Origin: Bryobacterales bacterium
GTDB taxonomy: Bacteria; Acidobacteriota; Terriglobia; Bryobacterales; Bryobacteraceae
Direction: 5' to 3'
Assembly: GCA_020846745.1 (NCBI GenBank)
Contig: JADLDI010000001.1
Span: 1 to 64,000 of the forward strand
DNA: 64,000 nucleotides
Each line of letters begins with the position of its first letter. Within the stretch, counting starts at the first letter, position 1. Positions 52,232-61,522 of the stretch are shown piece after piece. Under the pieces are notes generated by a model. It saw nothing but the letters and a program-made list of their open reading frames with translations. It did not search any database and was not told the origin of the DNA. The position numbers were made by a program, and so were the translations under genes.

Positions 52232-53902
52232 GTGATTCGTAGTCTGTTTATCACCCTCGCCACGCTCTCCGCCCTCGCCCAGCAACCCGCTGCGCAGCCT
52301 GAAAAAGCGCTCAGCTTCGACGGCGGAGTCGTCGAAAAGCACCAGATGATCCCCATGCGCGACGGCGCGCATCTTTCCACTTACCTGTACTTCCCGCCCG
52401 GCAACGGGCCCTGGCCTGTCCTCTATGAACAGCGCTACTCCAACCTCCGCGGCGATTCTTCCCGTGTCCGCTACGCCAAATATGCCGCCGCCGGATATGT
52501 TGTCGCTGCCCAAAACTTCCGCGGAACCCACAAATCCGAAGGCGTCTACCAAGGCTACCGTGCGCTCGGCTGGGGCAAGCTCCGCGATGGCTACGACACT
52601 GTCGAATGGCTCGCCAAACAGCCCTGGTCCACCGGTAAAATCGGCACTTGGGGCGGTTCGCAGGCCGGCTACGCCCAGAACTTCCTCGCCGTTACTCAAC
52701 CGCCTCACCTTGTCGCCCAGTTCATCACCGACGGCGGACTCAGCCTCTTTCACCTCGGTTACCGCATCGGCGGAGCCACCCGCGTCGAACGCTTCAAAGC
52801 CGGTATGGCGGTCGACGCCCGCGAAAACTCCCAAGGCCTCCAGCACCTCAAAGACCAGCTCAGCCACCCCAATTACGACGCCTGGTGGCAGCAAGAGGAC
52901 GCCACACTTCACTTCCCCAAAATGAATGTCCCTGCCTTCATCCTCGCCAGTTGGTTCGACTTCATGGCTCGCGGGTCAATCGACTCCTACATCGGCCGTC
53001 ACAATTCCGGCGGACCCAACGCCCGCGCCAACCAGTGGCTCATCATCGGTCCCTGGCTTCACGGCGGCTCCAAGAACTCCACCAAAATCGCTGAAGTCGA
53101 CCTCCCCGCCTCCTCCGGCTTCGACGTCGACGCCTACATGATCCGCTGGTTCGACTACTGGCTTAAGGGCAAACCCACCGGCGTCGACCGCGAACCCAAA
53201 GTCCGCTACTACGTCATGGGGCTCAATCAATGGCGCGAAGCTAATGATTGGCCTGTACCCTCCACCCCCAACTCGTACTTCCTCGCCGCCGATGGTTCCC
53301 TCTCCACTAAAGATGCGCCCGCCGGCAAATCCGAATTCCTCAGCGACCCTGACCATCCCGCTCCGTCCCCAGGCCGCAGTGAACCCACTGCCCGCGATGG
53401 CCGCGCTTTCGAATCTCACAAGGATGTTCGTGTGTTCACCTCCGCGCCGCTCACCCAGCCCGTTGAATGGACCGGCGATGTGAAGGCCGAACTCTACGTC
53501 TCCTCCTCCGCCCCCGATACCGATGTCATCGTCAGAGTCAGCGACGTCTACCCCGACGGCCGCTCCATGCTGCTGGTTCAGTCCATCCGCCGCGCCAAAT
53601 ATCGCGACAGCTACGAAAAACCCACCCTGCTTCAGCCCGGCAAGATCTACAAAATCCCCATCAACGTCGGCTGGCTCAGCCAACAATTTCAACCCGGCCA
53701 CCGCATCCGCGTTACCGTCAGCAGCACCATGTTCGACTACTACGAACCAAACGCCGGCACCGGTGAGTCCCCCACCATCGACGGCCCCGCACGCAAAGTA
53801 CTGGCGCGCAACACCCTCCACCACGGCGGTGTCCACGCCTCACGCATCATCGCCCCCGTCCCCCCAGCGTCAATCGCTCAAGCCCGAGACACCGCCCGAT
53901 AG
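52232..53902 (+). CDS. Exported CocE/NonD-family hydrolase (X-Pro dipeptidyl-peptidase type)
   Basis: 556 residues. A signal peptide (IRSLFITLATLSALAQQ) follows the GTG at 52232; a GTG at 52217 is an alternative start. The alpha/beta-hydrolase domain has the nucleophile in GTWGGSQAGYAQ and the lid region GGLSLFHLGYR. The C-terminal jelly-roll domain (about 385-550) has VEWTGDVKAELYVSSSAPDTDV and the family ending HRIRVTVSSTMFDYYEPN. Members cleave acyl esters, cocaine-like esters, glutaryl-cephalosporin amides or X-Pro peptides; the substrate here is unknown. Codon use is strongly C-ending. Confidence 0.85.
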   Translation: MIRSLFITLATLSALAQQPAAQPEKALSFDGGVVEKHQMIPMRDGAHLSTYLYFPPGNGPWPVLYEQRYSNLRGDSSRVRYAKYAAAGYVVAAQNFRGTHKSEGVYQGYRALGWGKLRDGYDTVEWLAKQPWSTGKIGTWGGSQAGYAQNFLAVTQPPHLVAQFITDGGLSLFHLGYRIGGATRVERFKAGMAVDARENSQGLQHLKDQLSHPNYDAWWQQEDATLHFPKMNVPAFILASWFDFMARGSIDSYIGRHNSGGPNARANQWLIIGPWLHGGSKNSTKIAEVDLPASSGFDVDAYMIRWFDYWLKGKPTGVDREPKVRYYVMGLNQWREANDWPVPSTPNSYFLAADGSLSTKDAPAGKSEFLSDPDHPAPSPGRSEPTARDGRAFESHKDVRVFTSAPLTQPVEWTGDVKAELYVSSSAPDTDVIVRVSDVYPDGRSMLLVQSIRRAKYRDSYEKPTLLQPGKIYKIPINVGWLSQQFQPGHRIRVTVSSTMFDYYEPNAGTGESPTIDGPARKVLARNTLHHGGVHASRIIAPVPPASIAQARDTAR

Positions 53903-54005
53903 CGTCGTTGCTCCAGATTCCAACCGCTGCCGCCCACTCGGCGCACCAAATAACCCGCCAGCCAATCGGACCTCCAAGTGTGGGGCGAACGTCTACCTTC
54001 GCGGC

Positions 54006-54021
54006 CCGACCTCCTGGTCGG
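54006..54021. terminator. Possible terminator hairpin between convergent genes
   Basis: CCGACC (54006-54011), loop TCCT, GGTCGG (54016-54021). It lies in the 295-base gap between the CocE-like gene and the convergent oxidoreductase gene. The rest of the gap has no gene that I can support. Confidence 0.35.
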
Positions 54022-54197
54022 CCTCCTCGCACAGCGCTGGATAAGCCCCGCAGTCCCGTCTTCCGTAATCGACCCGCTGCCCCACCCGAACCCAACCCCG
54101 CGCTGCCGCGTCCGCCCGCAACCCCCAAGTCAGACCCTATTCAGTCCGCCCCGCGACGGAGGCAGCGCTTACTCCTGTCCTGCCTGAGCGAACCAAA

Positions 54198-55487
54198 TCA
54201 CACCGATATCCGCCAGGGCTTCCGCTCTTCTCTCGACAGGTACCGCCGTGCCTCGCCTTGCTGCGATGTCCACTTCTTCGAATCCCAGTCGATCCGCAGC
54301 TTGCTGCGCAACGCCACGTTGCCCAGCAGGCATGTCGTCGTCGAACGCTGGCAATACTCGATGTCGCTGATCGGCTTCTGCCGCGTTTGCATGCACTCCA
54401 GGAAGTTCGCCCAATGCGCCACGTTCGTGTTGTTCGACGCTTTCACTTCCACTTCCTCTAAACCGGAACCCTTCACCGGAATCAGTTTGTACACGCTGCG
54501 ATCCACGAACAGCGTCCCTTTCGTCCCGTGAAACAGGATGCCGCCACCCTTGCCGAACATCGACTCGCCATTCGAATTCCGGTTCTCATAAGTCGCGATG
54601 AACCCTGGAAATTCGTAAGTCACCTGCAACGTATCCGGCGTCTCGCGATTGTCCGTCAGCCAGTACTTCCCGCCCAGTGCCGTAATCGCCAGCGGCATCG
54701 GCTCATCAAACGCCATGTGAACGATGTCCAGCCAGTGGATGCCCCAGTCCGTCATCATGCCTCCCGCATAATCCCAAAACCATCGGAAATGCGAGAATGC
54801 CTTCGGATCCACCCCGAACCGGTTCGCGTTGAACGGCCGCATGGGAGCCGGCCCCAGCCACAGATCCCAATCGAGATCGGCCGGCGGCTGACTGTCGGCG
54901 GGATTGCCGATGCCTTCCTTGTCCGCCAGTCCATAGTTCCACGTCCGCACAAACGCGATCTTGCCCAACTCGCCGCTCTTCACAATTTGGGCTGCCTTCT
55001 GGAAATGGATGCCGGACCGTTGCATCGTGCCGGCTTGCACCACCCGGTTGTACTTCCGGGCCGCCTGCACCATCTTCACGCCCTCTTCCACCGTCACACA
55101 GATGGGCTTCTCGACATACACGTCCTTGCCGTGCTTGCACGCCTCCACCGTCATGTACGCATGCCAGTGGTCCGGCGTCGAGATACACACCGCGTCGATC
55201 GATTTGTCGGCCAGAATCTCCCGAAAATCCTTGATCCCCTTCGCCTTGCCTTGCGTTAACTGGACCGCCTGCTCCAGATTCGGCTTGTAGACGTCGCATA
55301 CGGTCGGAATTTCGATCCTGTCCTGCTTCATCGCCGCCTGCATGTTGCCTCGGCCCATGCGGCCTGTCCCGATGAATGCCGTTCGCACGCGTTCGTTCGC
55401 GCCTTTCACATTTCCCGTGAAAATCGATGTGGTGAACGCAGCCGTGGCGGCCGCTTTGAAGAAATCGCGACGAGGATTGTCAGACAT
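54198..55487 (-). CDS. Tat-exported Gfo/Idh/MocA-family oxidoreductase
   Basis: 429 residues. A Tat-like leader (NPRRDFFKAAATAAF at about 4-18) is followed by the Rossmann fold VRTAFIGTGRMGRGNM. The conserved DVYVEKPICVT is at about 126-136, and the C-terminal domain contains YAGGMMTDWGIHWLDIVHMAF. It probably carries NAD(P) and acts on a sugar or sugar derivative in the periplasm. It lies 144 bases downstream of the apionate-lactonase-like gene, same strand. The start is chosen at the leader; the open frame extends upstream but without similarity. Confidence 0.85.
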   Translation of the reverse strand: MSDNPRRDFFKAAATAAFTTSIFTGNVKGANERVRTAFIGTGRMGRGNMQAAMKQDRIEIPTVCDVYKPNLEQAVQLTQGKAKGIKDFREILADKSIDAVCISTPDHWHAYMTVEACKHGKDVYVEKPICVTVEEGVKMVQAARKYNRVVQAGTMQRSGIHFQKAAQIVKSGELGKIAFVRTWNYGLADKEGIGNPADSQPPADLDWDLWLGPAPMRPFNANRFGVDPKAFSHFRWFWDYAGGMMTDWGIHWLDIVHMAFDEPMPLAITALGGKYWLTDNRETPDTLQVTYEFPGFIATYENRNSNGESMFGKGGGILFHGTKGTLFVDRSVYKLIPVKGSGLEEVEVKASNNTNVAHWANFLECMQTRQKPISDIEYCQRSTTTCLLGNVALRSKLRIDWDSKKWTSQQGEARRYLSREERKPWRISV

Positions 55488-55631
55488 ACCCAAGCTGGAT
55501 TGTAGCACCCGAAGGTCTGATTCCGCCCCCAACCATCCCGCCCTGGCCCGCCCTGGAGCGGCCCGCTTTATCCTCCGATTCAGGCTCAACCGCGCGGGCC
55601 GCTCATCAACCTGCCACCATCGCCCCAACCC

Positions 55632-57557
55632 TCACGCGTACCCATCCAGCGTCACCACCCCGTAAGGCATCAACGCCACATCCAACCTCCCGCTCGGAAA
55701 CTGCACCCACTCGCTATCCGCCCCGCGAAACGCACCCGCCTTCGTCGTCGCATCTTGAAACGAGTGCTCATCCAGCCGCCGCAACGTCACCCTACGGCCC
55801 AGCCATCCGTCCCACAACCGTGCTACCTGCAACGTCGGCGTCAAATTCGCCAGCATCAGCCGCCGCTCCCCTCGCCGGTCCATCGCCAGCGACACCACCC
55901 GCAGCGGATCGCTCGACATCGACACCGCCACCTCCGCCCCGGCATATTCATTCACGTCCGCCAGCACGTGGAATAGCGGAAACGTTTGCCGCCCCTCCAT
56001 CAATCCTGCCGGACCCGCCATCTCGTAATACGTCGCGCTCGACGCGCCCGCCTCACTCAAATACTTCACGCTCCCCAGCGTCCACGCCGCCGCCAGCAGC
56101 GACTTCTGCCGCGGGTCCACCCGCGATGCCGCCGGCGCGCCCGACGGACCCACCGCCTGCGGATTGAACCGCGGCCGCAGCGTCACCGGTGTCACCGCCA
56201 CCGGCTTTCCGTTCAAAAAGTGCATAGCGGACCGTACCGTATCCGCCTGCGCGCTTAAATTCTCCATCAGCGTCTGGTTGTCGAACGCATGCACCTGCGG
56301 ATTCACCGAATAACACGCCACATCAATCGCGCCCGTCGCCGGACGTTCCCGGTTCAACTCCGTAAAGTACACGTTCGACCCGCCGCCGATCGGCGCTCCC
56401 CCGGGCAGCCGCTTGCGCGCCACCCGCAGCCACTGCTCCCGCGTCGAGCTCTCTTTTTGGTGGAACACCAGCCATCGCGCGACCCTTACCCCTTTCGCTG
56501 CCGCCGCCACACGCCCGAATTCCTGATCGGCGTTGTCCGTCGCAAACACCGCTGCTTCGAGCGGCAGCCCTAGCCGCGCCGCGCTCCGTAAGCTCTCTTG
56601 CCACCCCGCCTCCCACAGCCGCAGGTCCACCCGCGTGTGTGCCAGCCGCGACATCTTCAGCATGTTCGCGTCCGGATCCGTCCCTGTCCACGCGCTCCCA
56701 ATCGTTGCCGGCCGCGAATGCAACTCGCCGTTCACCCGTATGTCCACCCCATCTCCCACGCGAACCTTTCCGCCCTCCGGCTTCCCGATCAGCCGCACCG
56801 TTACGCTCTGTCGCACCGGTGTTCCCGCCTTCACCTCCACCGGATAAGGTTTCCCCAGTGGCGTGCAGTACGTCTTGAAATTCGCGTCCGTCCAGTTTCG
56901 ATGGTCTTCCATCTCGAACGTGTCGCCCTCCATCCGCACCTGCACCTGCAACCCCTGCTGCACCGAATGTGTAATCGACCGGATATTGAAAAACGGCTGA
57001 TGCGGTGAAATCGTGTCCGGAAACCGCCCGTTCTGCACCTTCCCGTCTACTGTTTCCACCATGCATGGCTGCCCCGCGCATTCCTTCAATGGATGCAAAA
57101 TGGCGAACCCCAGCCGGTTCTTCAGAAACGTCGACCGTGCCGTTCCGTTCATCTCAAAACGCACGGTCCCCGCCGCGTCTCCCGTAATTACCCCGTGCCA
57201 CGGAAAGTCGATATCGTCCTGCTTGCACTCCACCTCGAACGTCAGCTTAAACGCGTTGCCGCGATTTTCAAGAACCACGTTCCGGATCCGCGGCCTCACC
57301 GTCCCCCAAACCTTGTCCCGTACCGCCGCATACATTCCTCGCAGTAACTCCCGGTCCCCGTACCGTACGTAGCGCAAAAATCCGATCTCCGGTTCGAACA
57401 TCGCCGTCACCGGACCCGCGCGCAATTCGATCGCCGCCGGTGCGGTTTCGTCCCTCCCGTATAGCGCGAGGCTCCGCGCTTGCCCCCAGGCGCCGTTACC
57501 GGAACCGCTCCAGGTAATCAGCGCACTTCCCAGTAACTCGCGGCGTGTCAGTGTCAT
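55632..57557 (-). CDS. D-apionate-lactonase-like protein
   Basis: 641 residues with a Tat-like leader (TLTRRELLGSALITW at about 2-16). The body matches the family of the D-apionate lactonase ApnL as I remember it: DIDFPWHGVITGDAAG, FEMNGTARSTFLKNRLGF, CAGQPCMVE, ISPHQPF, MEGDTFEMEDHRNWTDANF and KTYCTPLGKPYPVEV. That enzyme opens D-apionolactone in D-apiose breakdown. Export would be unusual for a catabolic lactonase, so the actual substrate is open. ATG 57557 is preferred because the leader starts there. A Gfo/Idh/MocA gene follows, the family to which D-apiose dehydrogenases belong. Confidence 0.7.
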   Translation of the reverse strand: MTLTRRELLGSALITWSGSGNGAWGQARSLALYGRDETAPAAIELRAGPVTAMFEPEIGFLRYVRYGDRELLRGMYAAVRDKVWGTVRPRIRNVVLENRGNAFKLTFEVECKQDDIDFPWHGVITGDAAGTVRFEMNGTARSTFLKNRLGFAILHPLKECAGQPCMVETVDGKVQNGRFPDTISPHQPFFNIRSITHSVQQGLQVQVRMEGDTFEMEDHRNWTDANFKTYCTPLGKPYPVEVKAGTPVRQSVTVRLIGKPEGGKVRVGDGVDIRVNGELHSRPATIGSAWTGTDPDANMLKMSRLAHTRVDLRLWEAGWQESLRSAARLGLPLEAAVFATDNADQEFGRVAAAAKGVRVARWLVFHQKESSTREQWLRVARKRLPGGAPIGGGSNVYFTELNRERPATGAIDVACYSVNPQVHAFDNQTLMENLSAQADTVRSAMHFLNGKPVAVTPVTLRPRFNPQAVGPSGAPAASRVDPRQKSLLAAAWTLGSVKYLSEAGASSATYYEMAGPAGLMEGRQTFPLFHVLADVNEYAGAEVAVSMSSDPLRVVSLAMDRRGERRLMLANLTPTLQVARLWDGWLGRRVTLRRLDEHSFQDATTKAGAFRGADSEWVQFPSGRLDVALMPYGVVTLDGYA

Positions 57558-57613
57558 AGCAAACCCATGATATACTTCCACCAAATCGATTTTTCGAGCC
57601 CTAAGGGAGGGTT

Positions 57614-59815
57614 ATGCCCATTCGGTCCGCTCTCGTTGTCTCTGCTGTTGTTGGCTCCGCTACTTCACTGCTTCTTCTCGCCGCTCCCGCTGCTACGACG
57701 GAATCCAAGCCGCCCAAAGCCTTCACCGCTGCGCAACGCAAATGGTGGGCCTTCCAACCGCTCGCCAATCCCGCCGTCCCCGCTCCCAAAAATTCCGCCT
57801 GGGCGAAAACCGAAATCGACCGCTTTGTCCTTGCCACACTCGAAGAAAAGGGCATCTCCCCCAGCGCCGCCGCCGGCAAAACCGTCCTCCTTCGCCGCGC
57901 GTACCTCGACCTGACCGGTCTTCCCCCCACCCCCGAACAGGTCCAGGCCTTCCTTGCCGACAAATCTCCCAAGGCTTTTGAGGAAGTTGTCGACGGCCTC
58001 CTCGCCTCGCCCCATTACGGCGAACGCTGGGCCCGCCACTGGCTCGATGTTGCCCGCTACGCGGATTCGGAAGGCTTCAAGGCCGACGAAACCCGCCCCA
58101 ACATCTGGCGCTATCGCGACTACGTCATCAAATCCTTCAACGACGACAAGCCCTACACCAGATTCGTTCAGGAACAAATCGCCGGCGACGAGATGTTCCC
58201 CGCCGACCCCGCCGCTCTCGTCGCTACCGGCTTCAACCGCCACTTCCCCGACGAGTCGAATGCAGCCAACATCGAACAGCGCCGCCAGGAACTGTTGAAC
58301 GACATCACCGACGTGGTCGGTTCCACCTTCATGGGCATGACCTACGGTTGCGCCCGCTGTCACGACCACAAGTTCGACCCCATCCTGCAAAAGGATTACT
58401 ACCGTCTGCAGGCCTTCTTCGCCAACACGAAAATCGCAGACGACTTGAACCTCGTCTCCGCCGACCGCCGCGCCGCCTTCGAAAGTAAGAATGCCGTCTG
58501 GCTCGCCAAAACCGAATCCATCCGCGAGCAGATCGAACAGATCCTCAAGCCCGCTCGCGAGGCCCGCTTCAAAGACCGTCTCTCACGGTTCCCCGAAGAC
58601 ATCCAGGGCATCATCACCATGGCCCCCGGCGAGCGCAACGCCTTCCAGTGGCAGATGTATCACAAGGCCAAAACCCAGGTCACCTTCACCGACGAAGAAG
58701 TGGCCGGGCTCCTCAAAGGCGATAAGAAAGCCCGCTATCAGGCGCTCAAAAAGGAACTCGCCGCTTTCGACAGCATCAAGCCCAAGCCCCTCCCCGTCGC
58801 TCAGGGCATGACCGACAACGGCGCCGAAGCCCCCAAAACCCACATCCTCTCCGCCGGCGCCTACACCGCCAAACTCGACGAAGTGCGGCCCGGCTTTTTG
58901 AGCATCCTTGACCCCGCCGACGCTACAATCGACCCCCTCCCCAATTCCTCCGGCCGCCGCACCGTACTGGCCAAGTGGCTGACGGACCCCTCCAATCCGC
59001 TCACCTTCCGCGTCATCGTCAATCGCGTCTGGCATCATCACTTCGGCCGCGGCATCTCGGGCTCGCCCTCCGACTTCGGAGCCATGGGCGAACGGCCCGC
59101 CAACAAGGAACTCCTCGATTGGCTCACCGCCACCTTTATCCAGGACGGCTACAGCCTCAAGAAACTCCACAAGCGCATCCTGCTCTCCGCCGCCTGGCAG
59201 CAGTCTTCAGACTTCCGCGCCGACGCCGCCCAACTCGATCCCGACAACAAGCTCCTCTGGCGCTACAACCGTCACCGCCTCGAAGGCGAAGCCATTCGCG
59301 ATTCCATGCTCTCCGTCGCCGGCGTCCTCAATCCCAAAATGTTCGGACCCGGCGTCTTCCCCCCGCTGCCTCCCGGCATGACCACTCGCGGCGGCTGGAA
59401 ATTGAACGAAACTCCCGAGCAGGCCACCCGCCGTAGCGTCTACATCTTCGTCCGCCGCAACACGCGCTACCCCATGATCGAATCCTTCGACATGCCCGAT
59501 ACGCACGAACCCTGCGCCCGCCGCAACAACACCGTCTCCTCCACTCAGGCTCTCGAACTCCTCAACAACGAGTTGGTAGTCGACTGGTCCCGCTCCTTCG
59601 CCGCCCGCGTCTCCAACGACTCCGGCCTCACCCGCCAATCCCAAATCGAACGCGCCTACAAGCTCGCCTATTCCCGCCCCCCCAGCGCCGAAGAATCCAA
59701 GGCCGCCGCCGCCTTCCTCGAACGCCACTCGCGGATCGTCAACGATCCCAAAGCAGTCATGGCGGACTTCTGCCATGCCCTGCTCAACTCTAACGAGTTC
59801 GTCTACATCAATTAA
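57614..59815 (+). CDS. Exported DUF1549/DUF1553 (PSD1) protein
   Basis: 733 residues with a signal peptide (about 1-25). DUF1549 (about 50-270): EIDRFVLATLEEKGI, RRAYLDLTGLPPTPEQV, YGERWARHWLDVARYADSEGF and the CxxCH site YGCARCHDHKFDPI at about 239-252. DUF1553 (about 440-700): GRRTVLAKWLTDPSNPLTFRVIVNRVWHHHFGRGI is the start. It ends LLNSNEFVYIN. The usual N-terminal cytochrome c domain is missing. The function is not proven; it is predicted to be an exported, possibly heme-binding protein. GGGAGGG just before the ATG fixes the start. The paired DUF1501 gene follows. Confidence 0.88.
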   Translation: MPIRSALVVSAVVGSATSLLLLAAPAATTESKPPKAFTAAQRKWWAFQPLANPAVPAPKNSAWAKTEIDRFVLATLEEKGISPSAAAGKTVLLRRAYLDLTGLPPTPEQVQAFLADKSPKAFEEVVDGLLASPHYGERWARHWLDVARYADSEGFKADETRPNIWRYRDYVIKSFNDDKPYTRFVQEQIAGDEMFPADPAALVATGFNRHFPDESNAANIEQRRQELLNDITDVVGSTFMGMTYGCARCHDHKFDPILQKDYYRLQAFFANTKIADDLNLVSADRRAAFESKNAVWLAKTESIREQIEQILKPAREARFKDRLSRFPEDIQGIITMAPGERNAFQWQMYHKAKTQVTFTDEEVAGLLKGDKKARYQALKKELAAFDSIKPKPLPVAQGMTDNGAEAPKTHILSAGAYTAKLDEVRPGFLSILDPADATIDPLPNSSGRRTVLAKWLTDPSNPLTFRVIVNRVWHHHFGRGISGSPSDFGAMGERPANKELLDWLTATFIQDGYSLKKLHKRILLSAAWQQSSDFRADAAQLDPDNKLLWRYNRHRLEGEAIRDSMLSVAGVLNPKMFGPGVFPPLPPGMTTRGGWKLNETPEQATRRSVYIFVRRNTRYPMIESFDMPDTHEPCARRNNTVSSTQALELLNNELVVDWSRSFAARVSNDSGLTRQSQIERAYKLAYSRPPSAEESKAAAAFLERHSRIVNDPKAVMADFCHALLNSNEFVYIN

Positions 59816-59932
59816 CGTGTCTCCCACCATACACAACACGCACGAACCCCGTTACCGAACCGCGGCGCGTAAGCCCGCGGTCCCAGCCCAGTCACATTCA
59901 ACCTTTCCCACCACACCCCAGGTCCACTAGCC

Positions 59933-61354
59933 ATGCTCCATAGATCCCGCGTCAACTCCCGCCGCGAATTCTTCACCCAGGCCGGCTCCGGACTGGCCTC
60001 ACTCGCCTTAAGTTCGATGCTGGCCGAAGACAAATCTTCCGCCGCCCCTCGCGCCACCGCTGACCTGCTCGCCCCCAAACCCGGCCACCACGCTCCCAAA
60101 GCCAAATCCGTCATCTGGCTTTTCATGGAAGGCGGACCCTCCCACATCGATCTATTCGATCCCAAACCCAAGCTCAACGAAATGCATGGCCAGCCCATGC
60201 CCGCTTCGTTCGGCAAGGTCATTACCGCCATGGGCACCGCCAACAACTCGCTCATGGGCTCGCCGCGCAAGTGGAAGCAATACGGCCAATCGGGCGCCTG
60301 GGTCTCCGACTGGTATCCGCACGTAGCCGAAAAGGTGGACGACCTCACCATCCTCCGTTCCTGCTGGGCCAACGGACTCAACCACGTCGGCTCCGTCTGC
60401 CAGATGAACACCGGCGATATCCTCGCCGGCCGCCCCTCCATGGGCGCCTGGGTCACCTACGGACTCGGCTCCGCCAACCGTGCCCTCCCCACCTTCGTCG
60501 TCCTCACCGACGATCGCGAAGTCATCGGTGGACCCAAAAACTGGTCCTCCGGCTTCCTCCCCGCCACCTACCAGGGCACACAGTTCCGCCAGGGCGATAC
60601 GCCCATCCTCCACCTACGCTCCCCCAAAGGCGTCACCACCGAGCAGCAGCGCTCCAAACTCGACTTCCTTCGCCAACTCAACGAACGCTGGGGAGCCGAT
60701 AAAGCCGACGACTCCGAACTCGAAGCCCGCATCATGAGCTACGAACTCGCCTATAAGATGCAGGCCGAAGCCCCTGAAGCCGTCGACCTCACCAAAGAAA
60801 CCGCCGCCACCAAAAAGCTCTACGGCCTGGACGACCCCGACCTCGCCACCTTCGGGACCAACTGCCTCCTGGCCCGCCGCCTCGTCGAACGCGGCGTCCG
60901 CTTCGTCGAACTCTACTGCGGCTCCGGCTCCGGTTGGGATGCACACTCCAACATCGAAGCAAACCACGGCAAGTGGTGCCGCGTCTCCGACCGTCCCATC
61001 GCCGGCCTGTTAACCGACCTCAAGGCCCGTGGCCTCCTCGACTCCACCCTCGTCGTCTGGGGCGGCGAATTCGGCCGCACCCCCTTTAACGAAAAAGGCA
61101 ACGGCCGCGACCACAATCCCTGGGGCTTCACCATGTTCATGGCCGGCGGCGGAGCCAAAGGCGGCCGCACCATCGGCACCACCGACGAAATCGGCCTCCG
61201 CGCCGTCGAACGCCCCATGCACGTCCACGACATCCACGCCTCCATCCTCCACCTGATGGGCCTCGATCACTTGAAGCTCACCTATATGAAAAACGGCCGG
61301 GCCGAGCGCCCCACCATCGTCGGCGGCGCCCTCATCAACGAAATCTGGACCTAG
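59933..61354 (+). CDS. Exported DUF1501 protein
   Basis: 473 residues. A Tat-like leader (NSRREFFTQAGSGLASLAL at about 6-24) precedes DUF1501 (PF07394), a sulfatase/alkaline-phosphatase-like fold: SVIWLFMEGGPSHIDLFDPKP, SCWANGLNHVGSVCQMNTG, GSGWDAHSNIEANH, LVVWGGEFGRTPF, GRDHNPWGFTMFMAGGGAKGG and VHDIHASILHLMGLDH. Metal-type residues D, H and E are conserved. It always pairs with DUF1549/DUF1553 genes, here 117 bases upstream. The function is unknown. A relic of the same gene end is found at 11610. Confidence 0.88.
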   Translation: MLHRSRVNSRREFFTQAGSGLASLALSSMLAEDKSSAAPRATADLLAPKPGHHAPKAKSVIWLFMEGGPSHIDLFDPKPKLNEMHGQPMPASFGKVITAMGTANNSLMGSPRKWKQYGQSGAWVSDWYPHVAEKVDDLTILRSCWANGLNHVGSVCQMNTGDILAGRPSMGAWVTYGLGSANRALPTFVVLTDDREVIGGPKNWSSGFLPATYQGTQFRQGDTPILHLRSPKGVTTEQQRSKLDFLRQLNERWGADKADDSELEARIMSYELAYKMQAEAPEAVDLTKETAATKKLYGLDDPDLATFGTNCLLARRLVERGVRFVELYCGSGSGWDAHSNIEANHGKWCRVSDRPIAGLLTDLKARGLLDSTLVVWGGEFGRTPFNEKGNGRDHNPWGFTMFMAGGGAKGGRTIGTTDEIGLRAVERPMHVHDIHASILHLMGLDHLKLTYMKNGRAERPTIVGGALINEIWT

Positions 61355-61522
61355 AACCGCTGACGCGTCATTCGCCCCCGGTAGAAAATCGCAACCTTCA
61401 GCGTTAATCGGCGGCCCATGATCCTTCCTCGAAGAATAGGAGATTCCGCCATGGCATCCGAGCCGTGAGCGGCAGCGAACCCCCTCCCGCTGATCGCTGA
61501 ACGCCGATGGCTGCGCACTGCT

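Noticed and set aside
54528..55259. 243-codon plus-strand open frame
   Set aside because: Antisense shadow of the Gfo/Idh/MocA gene; Arg/His-rich and without domains.
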